Shown: positions 41,936-50,180, counted from the first letter of the stretch. The stretch is DNA of 64,000 nucleotides from DASXHZ01 sp036488085 (GCA_036488085.1 DASXHZ010000076.1:81679-145678), one strand, 5' to 3'. Numbers and translations are program-made. Notes: generated by a model from the letters alone, not told the origin.

Positions 41936-42463
41936 TCACGGCATCGACTTGCCGGTCGACTGCGGAGACGGCGGCTGCTCCGGCGGGGACGCCTTCTTGC
42001 GTCCCCGCGCGAGAGCCCGCAGCCTCTTGATCTCCCGGACGTGCGGCATCAGCTCCGCGTTCGCCGGATCGCGCACCAACTGCGTCCCGATCAGGTACGC
42101 CTGCGCCGAGATGAGCGCGAGCTGGTGACGGCGGACGAAATTCGCGCCGGATACCGCTTCGTAGAACGAGTTGAGCTCGTCCTCCACGGCGCTCCAACGC
42201 GACGTCGTCTGCTGCAGATCGCGGACGTCGGCCGACGGCTTCCCGAGCACCTGCTGCACGGGCGCCGAGAAGTCCATCATGTTGATGGTCGACTCGACGA
42301 TCTCGTGCGGCGTGGCCGCGAGGTTCCGCAGCGTGTCCTTTTGCTTCTGCGAGATCGGCGTGACTTCGCCGATCTGCGACCGCATGGCGCGCAGCTGCTC
42401 GACCACCGCTTCCGGTGTCAGTTGGGTTGAATTGGTCGGAGAATTGGTATTGATGGGTTGCAT
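41936..42463 (-). CDS. Soluble hypothetical protein, 175 residues
   Basis: Begins MQPINTNSPTNSTQLTPEAVVEQLRAMRSQIGEVTPISQKQKDTLRNLA, then a mostly helical body (FSAPVQQVLGKPSADVRDLQQ, EDELNSFYEAVSGANFVRRHQLALISAQAYLIG) and a Lys/Pro-rich end. No family recognised. GGAGG lies eight bases before ATG. The open frame continues upstream to 42778 but the ribosome site supports this start. Confidence 0.72.
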   Translation of the reverse strand: MQPINTNSPTNSTQLTPEAVVEQLRAMRSQIGEVTPISQKQKDTLRNLAATPHEIVESTINMMDFSAPVQQVLGKPSADVRDLQQTTSRWSAVEDELNSFYEAVSGANFVRRHQLALISAQAYLIGTQLVRDPANAELMPHVREIKRLRALARGRKKASPPEQPPSPQSTGKSMP

Positions 42464-42836
42464 GGTTAGCCTCCTTTTCTCTCGAAAACCAGAAATGGTC
42501 AGGCCGGATGGAAACCAGGACCCATGCATGAGTGCGAGGCGGCCACACCGGCTGGATCGGACGGCAAGCGCCGCTTCTCCAGGTTGATGTTTTCCCGAGA
42601 TGTACACCTCGGGCGTCTCGCGGCAGGAAGAGCACTGCTCGATTCCCGCAAGGACCCGTCCGGTTGCCAAATCCATGGCGATCGTCCGAATCCGTGGCCG
42701 CCGAGTTTCGATGATCACGACGTCATGATCAGGGAACCTCTGACCGCATAGCTTAGCGACCCCAGGCCGGGATGTCAAGCCCTAAGTTGTTACAATTCTA
42801 TTAGTTACGTCTGGATGGCGTGACGGAAACACGGCG
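42464..42836. other. Gene-poor stretch upstream of the small-gene pair
   Basis: About 370 bases without a convincing gene. On the minus strand an open frame (with CSSCRETPEVYISGKHQPGE) precedes the gene at 42463 without its own ribosome site; it may be leader or a decayed coding region. The right end (42780-42810) is AT-rich. Confidence 0.35.
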
Positions 42837-43080
42837 CTGCAACGGCCCCGTTTCCCGAAAAACGGCCCCGTTTCCCGGAAATCGGACCCCCATCCCGGAA
42901 AGTTGCCCATGCTGCCCGGAAAACGCCTCCGCTTCTCGCGAAGTTGCCCCCGCCGCCCGAAAAACGACCCCGTTTTTCCGGAAGTTGGACCCGCTGCCAG
43001 GAAAGCCGATCCAACTTCCCGGAGAGTTACCCGCCCTGCCCAGAACCCGGCCCCGTTTTCCGGAAAGTCGCCCGCGCTAC
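42837..43080. repeat. Degenerate ~20-bp tandem repeat, about 11-12 units
   Basis: Consecutive units of 19-22 bp follow the pattern NNNGNCCCCGNTNCCCGGAAA. The first two are nearly identical (ACGGCCCCGTTTCCCGRAAA); later ones drift, keep the CCGGAAA end, and show no unique spacers. Open frames here (both strands) are by-products of the periodicity. It marks the left edge of the accessory region. Confidence 0.8.
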
Positions 43081-43090
43081 CGCGCCAACC

Positions 43091-43139
43091 TCTCCTTCTC
43101 CCTCCGGGAGAAGGTGGCGCGAAGCGCCGGATGAGGGGG
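43091..43139. repeat. REP-like palindromic repeat, copy 1
   Basis: CCTTCTCCC-TCC-GGGAGAAGG followed by GGCGC-GAA-GCGCC and GGATGAGGGGG. Same family as the elements at 47424 and 54724. Confidence 0.8.
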
Positions 43140-43321
43140 CGCGCCTCTCGCGCAGAACCTACAGCTTCATCCGCCGCAAAACGTCAAAGCTCAAACCGGA
43201 GAGACGCTCCCGCCGTCGACCCTCAGCCTCATCACGTCAGCGCAAGCTCACCGACGCTCCATTCGTCGGCGTAGGCCGCTTTCGGGCGTCCGGGTCCGGC
43301 GGGCCGGCGCACGCTTCGTCG

Positions 43322-43531
43322 TCAGCGCGCGGCGCTCAAGCGACAGCGTTGATTCGCCACCAGATGTTCGAAATGAGCTGCCTGACCAGTCGTACCGCGT
43401 TTGTGAGCGCGAACCCGCTCACAGCACTCGCTGCAACGGAAGGGTGGTGCGGCGCCGCGCTCGCGCATAGCGAGAGCATCTTGGATATGAACCGCCCGGT
43501 CATCCAGGAGACAAGTCGTAGCTTTCGGCAT
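43322..43531 (-). CDS. Small zinc-ribbon-like protein (HFEH motif), hypothetical
   Basis: 69 residues: an N-terminal part (MPKATTCLLDDRAVHIQDALAMRERG) and FRCSECCERVRAHKRGTTGQAAHFEHLVANQRCRLS. The C-x-x-C ... HFEH ... N-x-x-C arrangement suggests a zinc-binding fold and recurs in short proteins near restriction or mobile genes in other soil bacteria. AGGAAG lies eight bases before ATG. Flanks 43140-43321 and 43532-43676 show no gene. Confidence 0.6.
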   Translation of the reverse strand: MPKATTCLLDDRAVHIQDALAMRERGAAPPFRCSECCERVRAHKRGTTGQAAHFEHLVANQRCRLSAAR

Positions 43532-43676
43532 CGCAGTTCTTCCTGTGAGTGTACGTCAGCCCGACGTTCTTTCGCTCAGCCGCCGCGCGCATTCAAGTAC
43601 CGGCCAGACTGACACCTGGACCTGCGAAGCATAGGGGATTCTTGCCCCTGGCCAGCGAAGGGCTGCGGTTGAACGC

Positions 43677-43919
43677 TTACCGCTTCACCCTGATGTGGTC
43701 GAGCAACTCGCCCGGCCGCACACTCAGCGCCTTCGCGATGCGAAGGATCAGCGTCAGCTTCGGCACGTTGTCTCCTCGCTCGCAGAACCCGATTTGGAGC
43801 GCCGATACGCCCGCGCGCTCCGCGAGTGTTTCCTGAGTCCACCCGCGCGCTGTCCGGCGCTCGCGCACAGCGGCGCCAAACGCGATAGCTTCAGGCGCTT
43901 TCTCAGATCTCGGCGGCAT
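43677..43919 (-). CDS. XRE-family helix-turn-helix regulator
   Basis: 80 residues from ATG 43919 (GTG 43937 is in frame but falls in the operator). The Cro/C1-type HTH is GAAVRERRTARGWTQETLAERAGVSALQIGFCERG...NVPKLTLILRIAKALSVRPGELL. A pair of TTGCCNNGGCAA palindromes lies immediately upstream, so it is probably autoregulated and also controls the divergent decayed gene. Similar to restriction-modification C proteins and TA antitoxins. Confidence 0.88.
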   Translation of the reverse strand: MPPRSEKAPEAIAFGAAVRERRTARGWTQETLAERAGVSALQIGFCERGDNVPKLTLILRIAKALSVRPGELLDHIRVKR

Positions 43920-43930
43920 GACCTTGATGA

Positions 43931-43968
43931 TTGCCACGGCAAAGGTTAAACTCCACTTGCCGTGGCAA
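43931..43968. promoter_or_regulatory. Double palindromic operator of the XRE regulator
   Basis: TTGCCACGGCAA (43931-43942) and TTGCCGTGGCAA (43957-43968) are both inverted repeats TTGCC-NN-GGCAA, centres 26 bp apart, with an AT-rich GGTTAAAC between them. They sit in the divergent promoter of the XRE gene and the broken gene to its right. Confidence 0.75.
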
Positions 43969-44235
43969 GCCTACATCAGCCGCCATCCCAGCGCGTCGTC
44001 GAGCTGTTCGCCGTCGTCGAGTCAACCGCGGAACGTCTCATGACATCGCCGCCGAAGAACACGCGCTCGTGACCGACTAGCTGAACTTTGGCGCGAGAAG
44101 ACGTTCCTCGTCGCCAACCTCGCGGGCGAGTCGCGCCAGGCATCGGTGACGGATATCGAGGAGACGTTGAGGCGCGAGGTGAAGGCGCTTCCAGCAGCGA
44201 AACGACAACCGTTCGCTCTTCGATCAATTCGATGA
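43962..44235 (+). pseudogene. Decayed gene divergent from the XRE regulator
   Basis: GTG 43962 opens SLHQPPSQRVVELFAVVESTAERLM... and stops at TGA 44070. The next frame continues as DRLAELWREKTFLVANLAGESRQ and TDIEETLRREVKALPAAKRQ to TGA 44233. Protein-like residues in two frames that join near 44060 point to a gene of about 90 codons broken by a one-base shift. Family not recognised; position suggests an XRE-controlled partner. Confidence 0.45.
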
Positions 44236-44414
44236 TGCCCCACAACCGCTGCGAATCGCGTCTACCGCTTGTAGAAGTTACTGCCGATTCAGACCTCGCC
44301 GTTCGTCGCCAACCATGCCGAATCGAAGCTCTACGAACGCAGATGCGTCACGGTCGCAGCGACAGTGCTAATCTCACTTTCAGCGTGATGACTGATAGCA
44401 CAGAAGTTAATTCG

Positions 44415-45374
44415 ATGAAGCTTAGAGCCTTTATCTGCCACGCCTCGGAAGACAAAGATCTCGCGCGACGCATTGCCGAGGACCTCCATAAAGCCGGCAT
44501 CGACACGTTCCTTGACGAGTGGGAGATTCGTGCGGGTGACAGCTTGCGACGAAAAATCGATGAGGGTCTCTCAAACTGCACACATTTTGTCCTACTCCTG
44601 ACCGAAACGAGCCTCCTCAAACCATGGGTGAACGCCGAAATCGATGCAGCATTCGTCCAGAGAATACAGCGAAGCGCGGTCCTGATACCGGTTCGATACC
44701 GGCTCGAGGCGAATCGCTTGCCGCCGCTTCTCGCCCCACTTCTATCACCAGAACTACGATCGTACGAAGCTGACATTCGGCGGGTGATTGACGATATCCG
44801 CGGCGTTTCGCGGAAGCCGCCAGTCACGCCCTTCGAGGCACTACCATCTCCGAGTTGGAGTCTTTCGCTTCGGCTGTCACCTCTCGCAGCGTCGATCGCC
44901 GAAATGTTCGCTCAGAGATCGGTTAAGGGGCGGAACGATCCACAGCTCGATATCTTCATTGTTCGGGAGATCACGGGGGCCTCGAATGACGATCTCATCG
45001 ACGCAATCGGCGAGCTAAAAGATCTGGGCTGGGTGAAACCTCACGGCGTGATAGGAGCCGCGCCGTTTGGATATCGCATCGTCACACCTACCGAGCACCT
45101 ATTCGCCCATGTTGATCCTTACGTCATGAATTGGAGCGTGGAGCAGGATGCGGTCCGTGTCGCTGCCGAGGTTGCGAACGCGCCGAATCGGGGATTGCGA
45201 AGCGCCGAGATCGCAAGTCGACTTAGCTGGACGCCCCGCCGGTTGAATCCCACACTTAGCTTTCTGATCGGTAGGCGCCTAGTTCTGGCCAGCGAGAATA
45301 TCGATGCGACGTTCGTAAGCTCATATCTGATGAGCAATGACCGAACTCGTCGATTCGTAAGAGACAATTCCTAA
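44415..45374 (+). CDS. TIR-domain protein with C-terminal winged helix
   Basis: 319 residues. The TIR domain (1-130) has FICHASEDKDLARRIAEDLHKAGIDTFLDEWEIRAGDSLRRKIDEGL: the E of DEWEIRAGDSL is at the position of the NADase glutamate of bacterial immune TIRs; HFVLLLTETSLLKPWVNAEIDAAF follows. Residues 150-200 carry a helical segment (DIFIVREITGASNDDLIDAIGELKDLGWVKP), and 240-310 a winged helix (LRSAEIASRLSWTPRRLNPTLSFLIGRRLV). A candidate antiphage effector-sensor. GC content is lower than that of flanking genes, suggesting transfer. ATG 44388 is an alternative start. Confidence 0.85.
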   Translation: MKLRAFICHASEDKDLARRIAEDLHKAGIDTFLDEWEIRAGDSLRRKIDEGLSNCTHFVLLLTETSLLKPWVNAEIDAAFVQRIQRSAVLIPVRYRLEANRLPPLLAPLLSPELRSYEADIRRVIDDIRGVSRKPPVTPFEALPSPSWSLSLRLSPLAASIAEMFAQRSVKGRNDPQLDIFIVREITGASNDDLIDAIGELKDLGWVKPHGVIGAAPFGYRIVTPTEHLFAHVDPYVMNWSVEQDAVRVAAEVANAPNRGLRSAEIASRLSWTPRRLNPTLSFLIGRRLVLASENIDATFVSSYLMSNDRTRRFVRDNS

Positions 45375-45469
45375 CGGCTTTCTGCGGAGAGCACCGTTCG
45401 CCTTAACGGACGAATGCTGAGAGTTTCGCAACCCGCTCTGCGAGGCACTCGGGAAGTGCTCCGCAGCAC

Positions 45470-46196
45470 TCACGCGTGACAGGCAAGCTCGGACCACCCT
45501 GCGACGGGGTGTTGATGAGGATGACGTGGATTGTGGAAGTGCCGATCACGCTCGTCCCTGAGTACAGCGCGTAAGAGCGGAATCGCAGCGAAGTAGTTAT
45601 GGTAGAACCATGCGGACTCACCACGTTCGCTCAGGATCGCGAGGCCGGACAGGCAGCGTCGCTGCCTATCAGTGAGCTGACGATTACCGCCGCGTCGGTC
45701 GGCGAGGTGAATGGCTTCACCGTGAATTGGCACCTGGAAATCGGCGACGTGCCGTCCGTACATCGCCCACTCGATTTGCTGCCGATCGAAATAAGGACAA
45801 CGCGGGTACGGTCTCACGCCGTCTACGATTTTGTTGTCATACAGGACCACGACTGTTGGAAGACCGCTTTCTCGGTACGCGCGCAACTGACGAGCCGACT
45901 TCTTGATCGTATCGCTCAATTCGACGCGCGTCGAAGTTTCCGCCTGTTGGGCGCCGCTTCGTAAACTCGTCCGCCTGCCTCTTGTCATGCTCGTTGGGCG
46001 CGAACTCCTTGATCTCGAAGATCAGTCGTGAACCCAGGATGTTCACCTCGTAGTCGGGGGTCTGCTCCTCCCGTGTCGCGATCGCCTGAACGGCGTAGCC
46101 GCGTGCCGCACACTATGCCTCGAATGATATCTCCGACACCGTTCGCGCCATAACGCCAAGGTGCCACAGCTTTGAGTGACTTGCAACCTGTAGCAT
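45470..46196 (-). pseudogene. PD-(D/E)xK nuclease-like gene, broken by a stop and a frameshift
   Basis: From ATG 46196: MLQVASHSKLWHLGVMARTVSEISFEA, an in-frame TAG, CAARGYAVQ...TPDYEVNILGSRLIFEIKEFAPNEHDKRQADEF, then near 45965 a shift into the frame VELSDTIKKSARQLRAYRESGLPTVVVLYDN...IEWAMYG, ending at 45470. PDY and FEIK have the spacing of PD-(D/E)xK nuclease motifs. The two lesions make it non-functional as read. It lies beside the TIR and toxin-antitoxin genes, consistent with a decaying defence region. Confidence 0.65.
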
Positions 46197-46316
46197 CGAG
46201 GGCCGCGGGTCGCGTTGAGCAACTGCGGGGTTGGCGAGGCCGTGAGGAGGCGCTCGAGGGGGAGACTGCCGGACATCGGAACGAGGCGGAGTCGCGGAAC
46301 ATGGACCTCTGGACGT

Positions 46317-46646
46317 CTAGCGCGGACCGATTACCTCGACCAGCTGTCCCGCCTTTACCTGCGTGATCGCCAAGAGAATGCGCGATAGCAGCGGGCGAAG
46401 ATCACGCATGCGATTTCGAACTCGACTCACGAGTACGACGCCGATTCCGATTCGCTCGAGATTCTGTTGATGCCGGAGAGCTTTGTCCGCGGTAACGAGG
46501 ACTTCAAACCCGGCATCGACGGCCGCGCGCAGAAGAACGCCATTTCGAAGCCCCAACCATTGGCGCGCGCGGACGGTTGAGACGTCGTGATTCTTGATTT
46601 CGGCAGCAAGGGCGACTGGCAGCGACTCGTCAACGAGAACTCTCAA
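46317..46646 (-). CDS. DUF5615 PIN-like toxin
   Basis: 109 residues: MRVLVDESLPVALAAEIKNHDVSTVRARQWLGLRNGVLLRAAVDAGFEVLVTADKAL is the DUF5615/Mut7-C-like PIN domain with the acidic residues D6, E7 and D52-type TAD motif. Predicted RNase toxin. Start overlaps the antitoxin stop (ATGA), the standard arrangement with DUF433. Confidence 0.85.
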   Translation of the reverse strand: MRVLVDESLPVALAAEIKNHDVSTVRARQWLGLRNGVLLRAAVDAGFEVLVTADKALRHQQNLERIGIGVVLVSRVRNRMRDLRPLLSRILLAITQVKAGQLVEVIGPR

Positions 46647-46855
46647 CCGCCGACGACCGCCTCCTTTGCCAATTCGAGTGCCGCGATCGCCTGCTGGCGA
46701 GTCACCGATGGGAACTGCTCGAGGAATTCGTCGAGCGAGTCTCCGGCCTCCAGGTAGTCGAACAAGTTGTATACCGGAACGCGCGTTCCGACGAACACCA
46801 GTTCGCCTCCCATGATCTCGGGATCGCTGTGCACGACTTCGTCTTTCACGAGCAC
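46643..46855 (-). CDS. DUF433 antitoxin
   Basis: 70 residues: VVHSDPEIMGGELVFVGTRVPVYNLFDYLEAGDSLDEFLEQFPSVTRQQAIAALELA is the complete DUF433 domain, a small winged-helix-like antitoxin. It precedes its toxin with overlapping stop/start. GTG start, TAGAAT ending six bases upstream and no Shine-Dalgarno. Confidence 0.87.
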   Translation of the reverse strand: MLVKDEVVHSDPEIMGGELVFVGTRVPVYNLFDYLEAGDSLDEFLEQFPSVTRQQAIAALELAKEAVVGG

Positions 46856-46932
46856 GCGATCATTCTAATGCCGGGCATGCTTGCCGAACACTCCGTAGAA
46901 CCAGCCGTATCTCGGGTTACCATCCCACTCTC

Positions 46933-47415
46933 ATGCGCACATTAGTTATTGTTCTGGTTGCTACGTTCGCGTTTGCTTGCGCCACCGTCTCCACGCCTCC
47001 CGCCGCGACCGAGCTGCCGTCGTTCCAGTTTTCATCGCTTCGCGCCGTGCCCGTCAGCGTTGCCGTGTTCGACCAACGGGAGGGGCAGGAGCGGGATCCT
47101 GCGTGGGAGAGTCGGGTCGATTCCGACCTGCGGAAGGCGCTTCAGGATGCGGGAGTCCAGGTCACGTCCGACGCGACCACTCGGATCGAGATCAGGCTCC
47201 TTCGCGCGCGCTCGGACTTCGCGTATCGGAACTGGAAGGCTTGCGTCGAGATCTCGGGACGCCTTGTCGGCCCGCAAACCGTGGAAGCGGTCGGCGATTC
47301 GTGCGTCACGAAGGCGAATTTCTTCGGAACTGCGACAGCGGACAAGGCGCTTCGCCTCGCCTACCAGGATGCTCTCGGGAAGGTGCTTTCAGCCCTGGGC
47401 GCCAGCGCTCACTGA
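46933..47415 (+). CDS. Lipoprotein, hypothetical
   Basis: 160 residues: signal MRTLVIVLVATFAFACA gives a lipoprotein-type FAC site. The mature protein has VSVAVFDQREGQERDPAWESRVDSDLRKALQDAGVQVTSDATTRIEIRLLRARSDF and a C-terminal helix, a LptE/CsgG-like alpha-beta sandwich arrangement sometimes seen in outer-membrane lipoproteins (this comparison is tentative). TACCAT ends nine bases before ATG. A REP-like element follows the stop. Confidence 0.75.
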   Translation: MRTLVIVLVATFAFACATVSTPPAATELPSFQFSSLRAVPVSVAVFDQREGQERDPAWESRVDSDLRKALQDAGVQVTSDATTRIEIRLLRARSDFAYRNWKACVEISGRLVGPQTVEAVGDSCVTKANFFGTATADKALRLAYQDALGKVLSALGASAH

Positions 47416-47423
47416 CGGCCAGC

Positions 47424-47502
47424 CCCTCACCCGGCCTTCGGCCACCCTCTCCCGCCGGGAGAGGGTCTAGTCGGCTAACTAATTCTCTCCCCGAGGGAGA
47501 GG
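47424..47502. repeat. REP-like palindromic repeat, copy 2
   Basis: CCCTCACCC-GGCCTTCGGCC-ACCCTCTCCC-GCC-GGGAGAGGG (47424-47465), then a partial copy CTCTCCCC-GAG-GGAGAGGG (47484-47502). Lies between a plus-strand and a minus-strand gene end. Confidence 0.85.
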
Positions 47503-47541
47503 GACAAGGTGTGGGGAACGCTCAACACGTCGGGGCAACGT

Positions 47542-48531
47542 TCACTTCACGTCTTCGGCACCATCCGGCCACCCGCCCCCGACGAAGGCGCGGATGGCGT
47601 TCATCACCAAATCGTCCTTCTCAAGCGAGAGGGTGAGAAGGCGGGCGTTCGGGAAGGCGCGGGCCCAGGTGCGGGCGGGGGTGTCGACGGTGGAAGGCGA
47701 GGAATCGATGACCAATGCGGGCATGGTGAGGGCGCGGAGCTCTCGCGCGCTGCCGGTCATCGGGACGGGGGCGATTTGGACGAGGCGCTCGATGTGCTCG
47801 GGATGGTCGCGGGCGTAGGTGGCGACGATCAGCGCGAACTCTGCGTAGCCGACCGGGATGACGCGGTCGATGTTGAAGTGCCGGCGGACGGTCTCGAAGT
47901 CGCGGAGGTCGTAGTCGAATCCGTGGCGGTCGACGGCCGGTGACTTCCCTCGGCCGCGCGGGTCGTACGCGATGACGGTGCCTCGGTCGGCCAGCGTGAC
48001 GAGCGAGTCCCACGTCAGGTGATCGAGCGGGACGATGATCGCGGGAACGCCGCGTCCCGACTTCAGGTAGTGGAGCTTCACGCCGTCCGGCGTCTCGACG
48101 AATCCTTCGTCGACCGGCGACGAAGATCCGGGGCCATCGAAGAGGATCTTCCACTCGCCATTCGCGTTCTTCTCCCAGACTGACGAGTAGATCCCGGCCT
48201 GGCTTCCGTCTTTGTCGAACACCGGGCCGGTGGAGAGGCCGACGTTTCCGGCCGCGTTCACGTAGACGCGCTCCGGACGCCAGGTGAACGGAGCGACCTT
48301 CTCCTTGAAGAACGGCGTCCAGCGCTTCACGATCTCCGGCTTCCCGACCAGCGTCACCCGCGATGCCAGGAAGGTGGCGTCATCCGCGACGAAGGCGAAG
48401 AACTTCGCCGCATCCTGCTCCGCGAATGCTTTCGCGAACGCGGTCTCGACGTTGCGAACATCTTCAACAGCGTCTGCAAAAGCGGAAGTGGCGAACGCGA
48501 GGAGGAGGACGGCGAAGACGCGGCGGATCAT
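47542..48531 (-). CDS. NTF2-like (SnoaL/DUF4440) and alpha/beta-hydrolase fusion, catalytic serine missing
   Basis: 329 residues with signal peptide (MIRRVFAVLLLAFATSAFA). Residues 20-145 are a DUF4440/SnoaL-like domain (DVRNVETAFAKAFAEQDAAKFFAFVADDATFLA...WEKNANGEWKILFD). Residues 150-320 are an alpha/beta hydrolase (GFVETPDGVKLHYLKSGRGVPAIIVP, VIAYDPRGRGKS). The nucleophile elbow reads VGYAEFAL, Ala in place of the G-x-S-x-G serine, and no catalytic His is evident near the C-terminus. Probably a binding or pseudo-enzyme. Start overlaps the proline dehydrogenase stop. Confidence 0.8.
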   Translation of the reverse strand: MIRRVFAVLLLAFATSAFADAVEDVRNVETAFAKAFAEQDAAKFFAFVADDATFLASRVTLVGKPEIVKRWTPFFKEKVAPFTWRPERVYVNAAGNVGLSTGPVFDKDGSQAGIYSSVWEKNANGEWKILFDGPGSSSPVDEGFVETPDGVKLHYLKSGRGVPAIIVPLDHLTWDSLVTLADRGTVIAYDPRGRGKSPAVDRHGFDYDLRDFETVRRHFNIDRVIPVGYAEFALIVATYARDHPEHIERLVQIAPVPMTGSARELRALTMPALVIDSSPSTVDTPARTWARAFPNARLLTLSLEKDDLVMNAIRAFVGGGWPDGAEDVK

Positions 48532-49448
48532 CGTCTGAAGAGATTCTTCAGGATGAACAGCAGGTTGGCCGGGCGCTCCGCGAGGCGCCGCATCAGGTAT
48601 GGATACCATTCAGTTCCGAACGGGATATAGACGCGCATCCGCCAGCCCTCGCGTACAAGGCTTTCCTGCAAATCGCGGCGGACGCCGTACAGCATCTGGA
48701 ACTCGAAGGCGGTGGGCGGGATGTTCTCGGCGTGCGCGAACGCGATGGTCGCCTCGATCATCCTCGGGTCGTGCGTCGCGATCCCGTGATACGTCCCGCT
48801 CTTGAGCAGGATCTTCATCAGGCTCACGAAGTTCGCGTCGACGTCCGCCTTCTCCTGGAACGCGATCTCCGCGTTCTCCTTGTACGCCCCCTTGCAGAGG
48901 CGGATGCGGATGCCGGATGCGCAGAGATCGCGGACGTCGGCCTCGCTGCGGCGGAGATACGCCTGGATCACGGCGCCGACGTGTCCCGCATGCCCCGGTT
49001 GGGCGTGGAGCTCGCGGACGACGTCGAGCGTCTTCTGCGTATACGGAGAGCCCTCCATGTCGACGCGGACGAAGTTGCTCGCACGGACCGCGTGGCCGAC
49101 GAGGTCGTTCACGATCGAGCGCGCCAGCGCCGGATCGAGATCGAGTCCCATGTGCGTGAGTTTCAGACTTACATTCGCATCGAGCTTCCGCTCCGTGATG
49201 TCGTCGATCAGCTCGTTGTAGAGCGTCGCGCTCTCCTTCGCCTCGGCGATGTTCGTCACGTTCTCGCCGAGGTTGTCGACGCTGACCGTCATGCCGAGGG
49301 CGTTCGTGCGCGCGGTGGCGTCGAGGACGTCGGCGACCGTCATCCCGGCGACGAAGCGGCCGGAGACCTTGCGCCCCATCGCCGAGCGCTCGGCGATACG
49401 GCGGATCATGCGGTTTTCGGAGAGTGCGATGAAGATCGTGCGGAACAT
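48528..49448 (-). CDS. Proline dehydrogenase (monofunctional)
   Basis: 306 residues, the PutB/PRODH TIM barrel without the P5C-dehydrogenase half. Signature segments: DANVSLKLTHMGLDLD, RVDMEGSPYTQ, RIRLCKGAYKE, GIATHDPRMI, FEFQMLYGVRRDLQ and RVYIPFGTEWYPYLMRRLAERPAN. FAD-dependent oxidation of proline to pyrroline-5-carboxylate at the inner membrane. Translationally coupled to the fusion gene downstream. P5C dehydrogenase is not in the window. Confidence 0.95.
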   Translation of the reverse strand: MFRTIFIALSENRMIRRIAERSAMGRKVSGRFVAGMTVADVLDATARTNALGMTVSVDNLGENVTNIAEAKESATLYNELIDDITERKLDANVSLKLTHMGLDLDPALARSIVNDLVGHAVRASNFVRVDMEGSPYTQKTLDVVRELHAQPGHAGHVGAVIQAYLRRSEADVRDLCASGIRIRLCKGAYKENAEIAFQEKADVDANFVSLMKILLKSGTYHGIATHDPRMIEATIAFAHAENIPPTAFEFQMLYGVRRDLQESLVREGWRMRVYIPFGTEWYPYLMRRLAERPANLLFILKNLFRR

Positions 49449-49475
49449 TCGAAGGCGTGTGGAAGTGGGCGGATT

Positions 49476-50180
49476 CTACACGGTCTTCGCGACGGTAACG
49501 GCCGCCACGCTGACGGCTCCGGCACGCAATAACGCGTCCGCACACGCGCGCAATGTCTCGCCGGTCGTGCAGATGTCGTCGACGAGCAGGATGCTTTGCT
49601 CGCCCGCGCGCGGAGAGGCTTGGAACGCGCCGCGGACGTTCTTCGCGCGCTCAGCGCGAGGGAGGCGCGATTGCGTCGCCCGTTCGCCGCGTTTGGTCAG
49701 GAGGAGCTCGCAGCGGATCCCGGTACGGCGCGAAAGAGCGCGTGCGAGCCGCTCGGCCTGGTTGTATCCGCGCTTCCGCTCTTTGGCGCGCGACATCGGG
49801 ACGGGGACGATGGCGTCGAACGCCGTATCGCCGATGAGGTTTTCGAGCAGTGATGCGAGCGGATCGTCGAGGAAGTCATGCCTCTCGAATTTGAATGCAT
49901 GGAGCACTTTCTCGAGCGAGCCGGAGTACCGGCCCCATGCGTCGCAGAAGAGCAGGTTGCCGGGATCGAGCTGGCATTCGATGCAGCGGACTGCGTGATC
50001 TTCGCCGGCGAGAGGCCTCGCGCACGAGAGGCACTTCGCCCCCGTGATCGGCTGCAGCGTACGCCAGCAGTCGGCGCAGCAGGAGGCCGTCCGATCGCGC
50101 CACGGCAGCTCCCGGTCGCAGACCACGCACCACGAGGGGAGAACGATCCTGATGGCCTCGCGGGCGAGCTCGGAGAGCAC
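49476..50180 (-). CDS. comF: ComF family phosphoribosyltransferase-like protein
   Basis: 234 residues. N-terminal zinc ribbon with CVVCDRELP...CCADCWRTL and CLSCARPL...RCIECQ; C-terminal PRTase fold with VPVPMSRAKERKRGYNQAERLARAL, RLPRAERAKNVRGAF and the PRPP loop ILLVDDICTTGETL. Linked to DNA uptake and fork processing in other bacteria. The start is GTG; TACAAT ends six bases before it. Downstream is the proline dehydrogenase gene with a 27-base gap. Confidence 0.92.
   Translation of the reverse strand: MLSELAREAIRIVLPSWCVVCDRELPWRDRTASCCADCWRTLQPITGAKCLSCARPLAGEDHAVRCIECQLDPGNLLFCDAWGRYSGSLEKVLHAFKFERHDFLDDPLASLLENLIGDTAFDAIVPVPMSRAKERKRGYNQAERLARALSRRTGIRCELLLTKRGERATQSRLPRAERAKNVRGAFQASPRAGEQSILLVDDICTTGETLRACADALLRAGAVSVAAVTVAKTV

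Noticed and set aside
42464..42778. Longer N-terminus for the gene at 41936-42463
   Set aside because: A strong GGAGG sits eight bases before ATG 42463; the extension lacks its own ribosome site. A separate decayed ORF cannot be excluded.
42837..43080. CRISPR array
   Set aside because: Units are contiguous and degenerate with no unique spacers, and no cas genes are near.
42820..43134. ORFs on both strands in the tandem repeat
   Set aside because: Open only because of the ~20-bp periodicity; composition is Pro/Arg repeats with no ribosome site.
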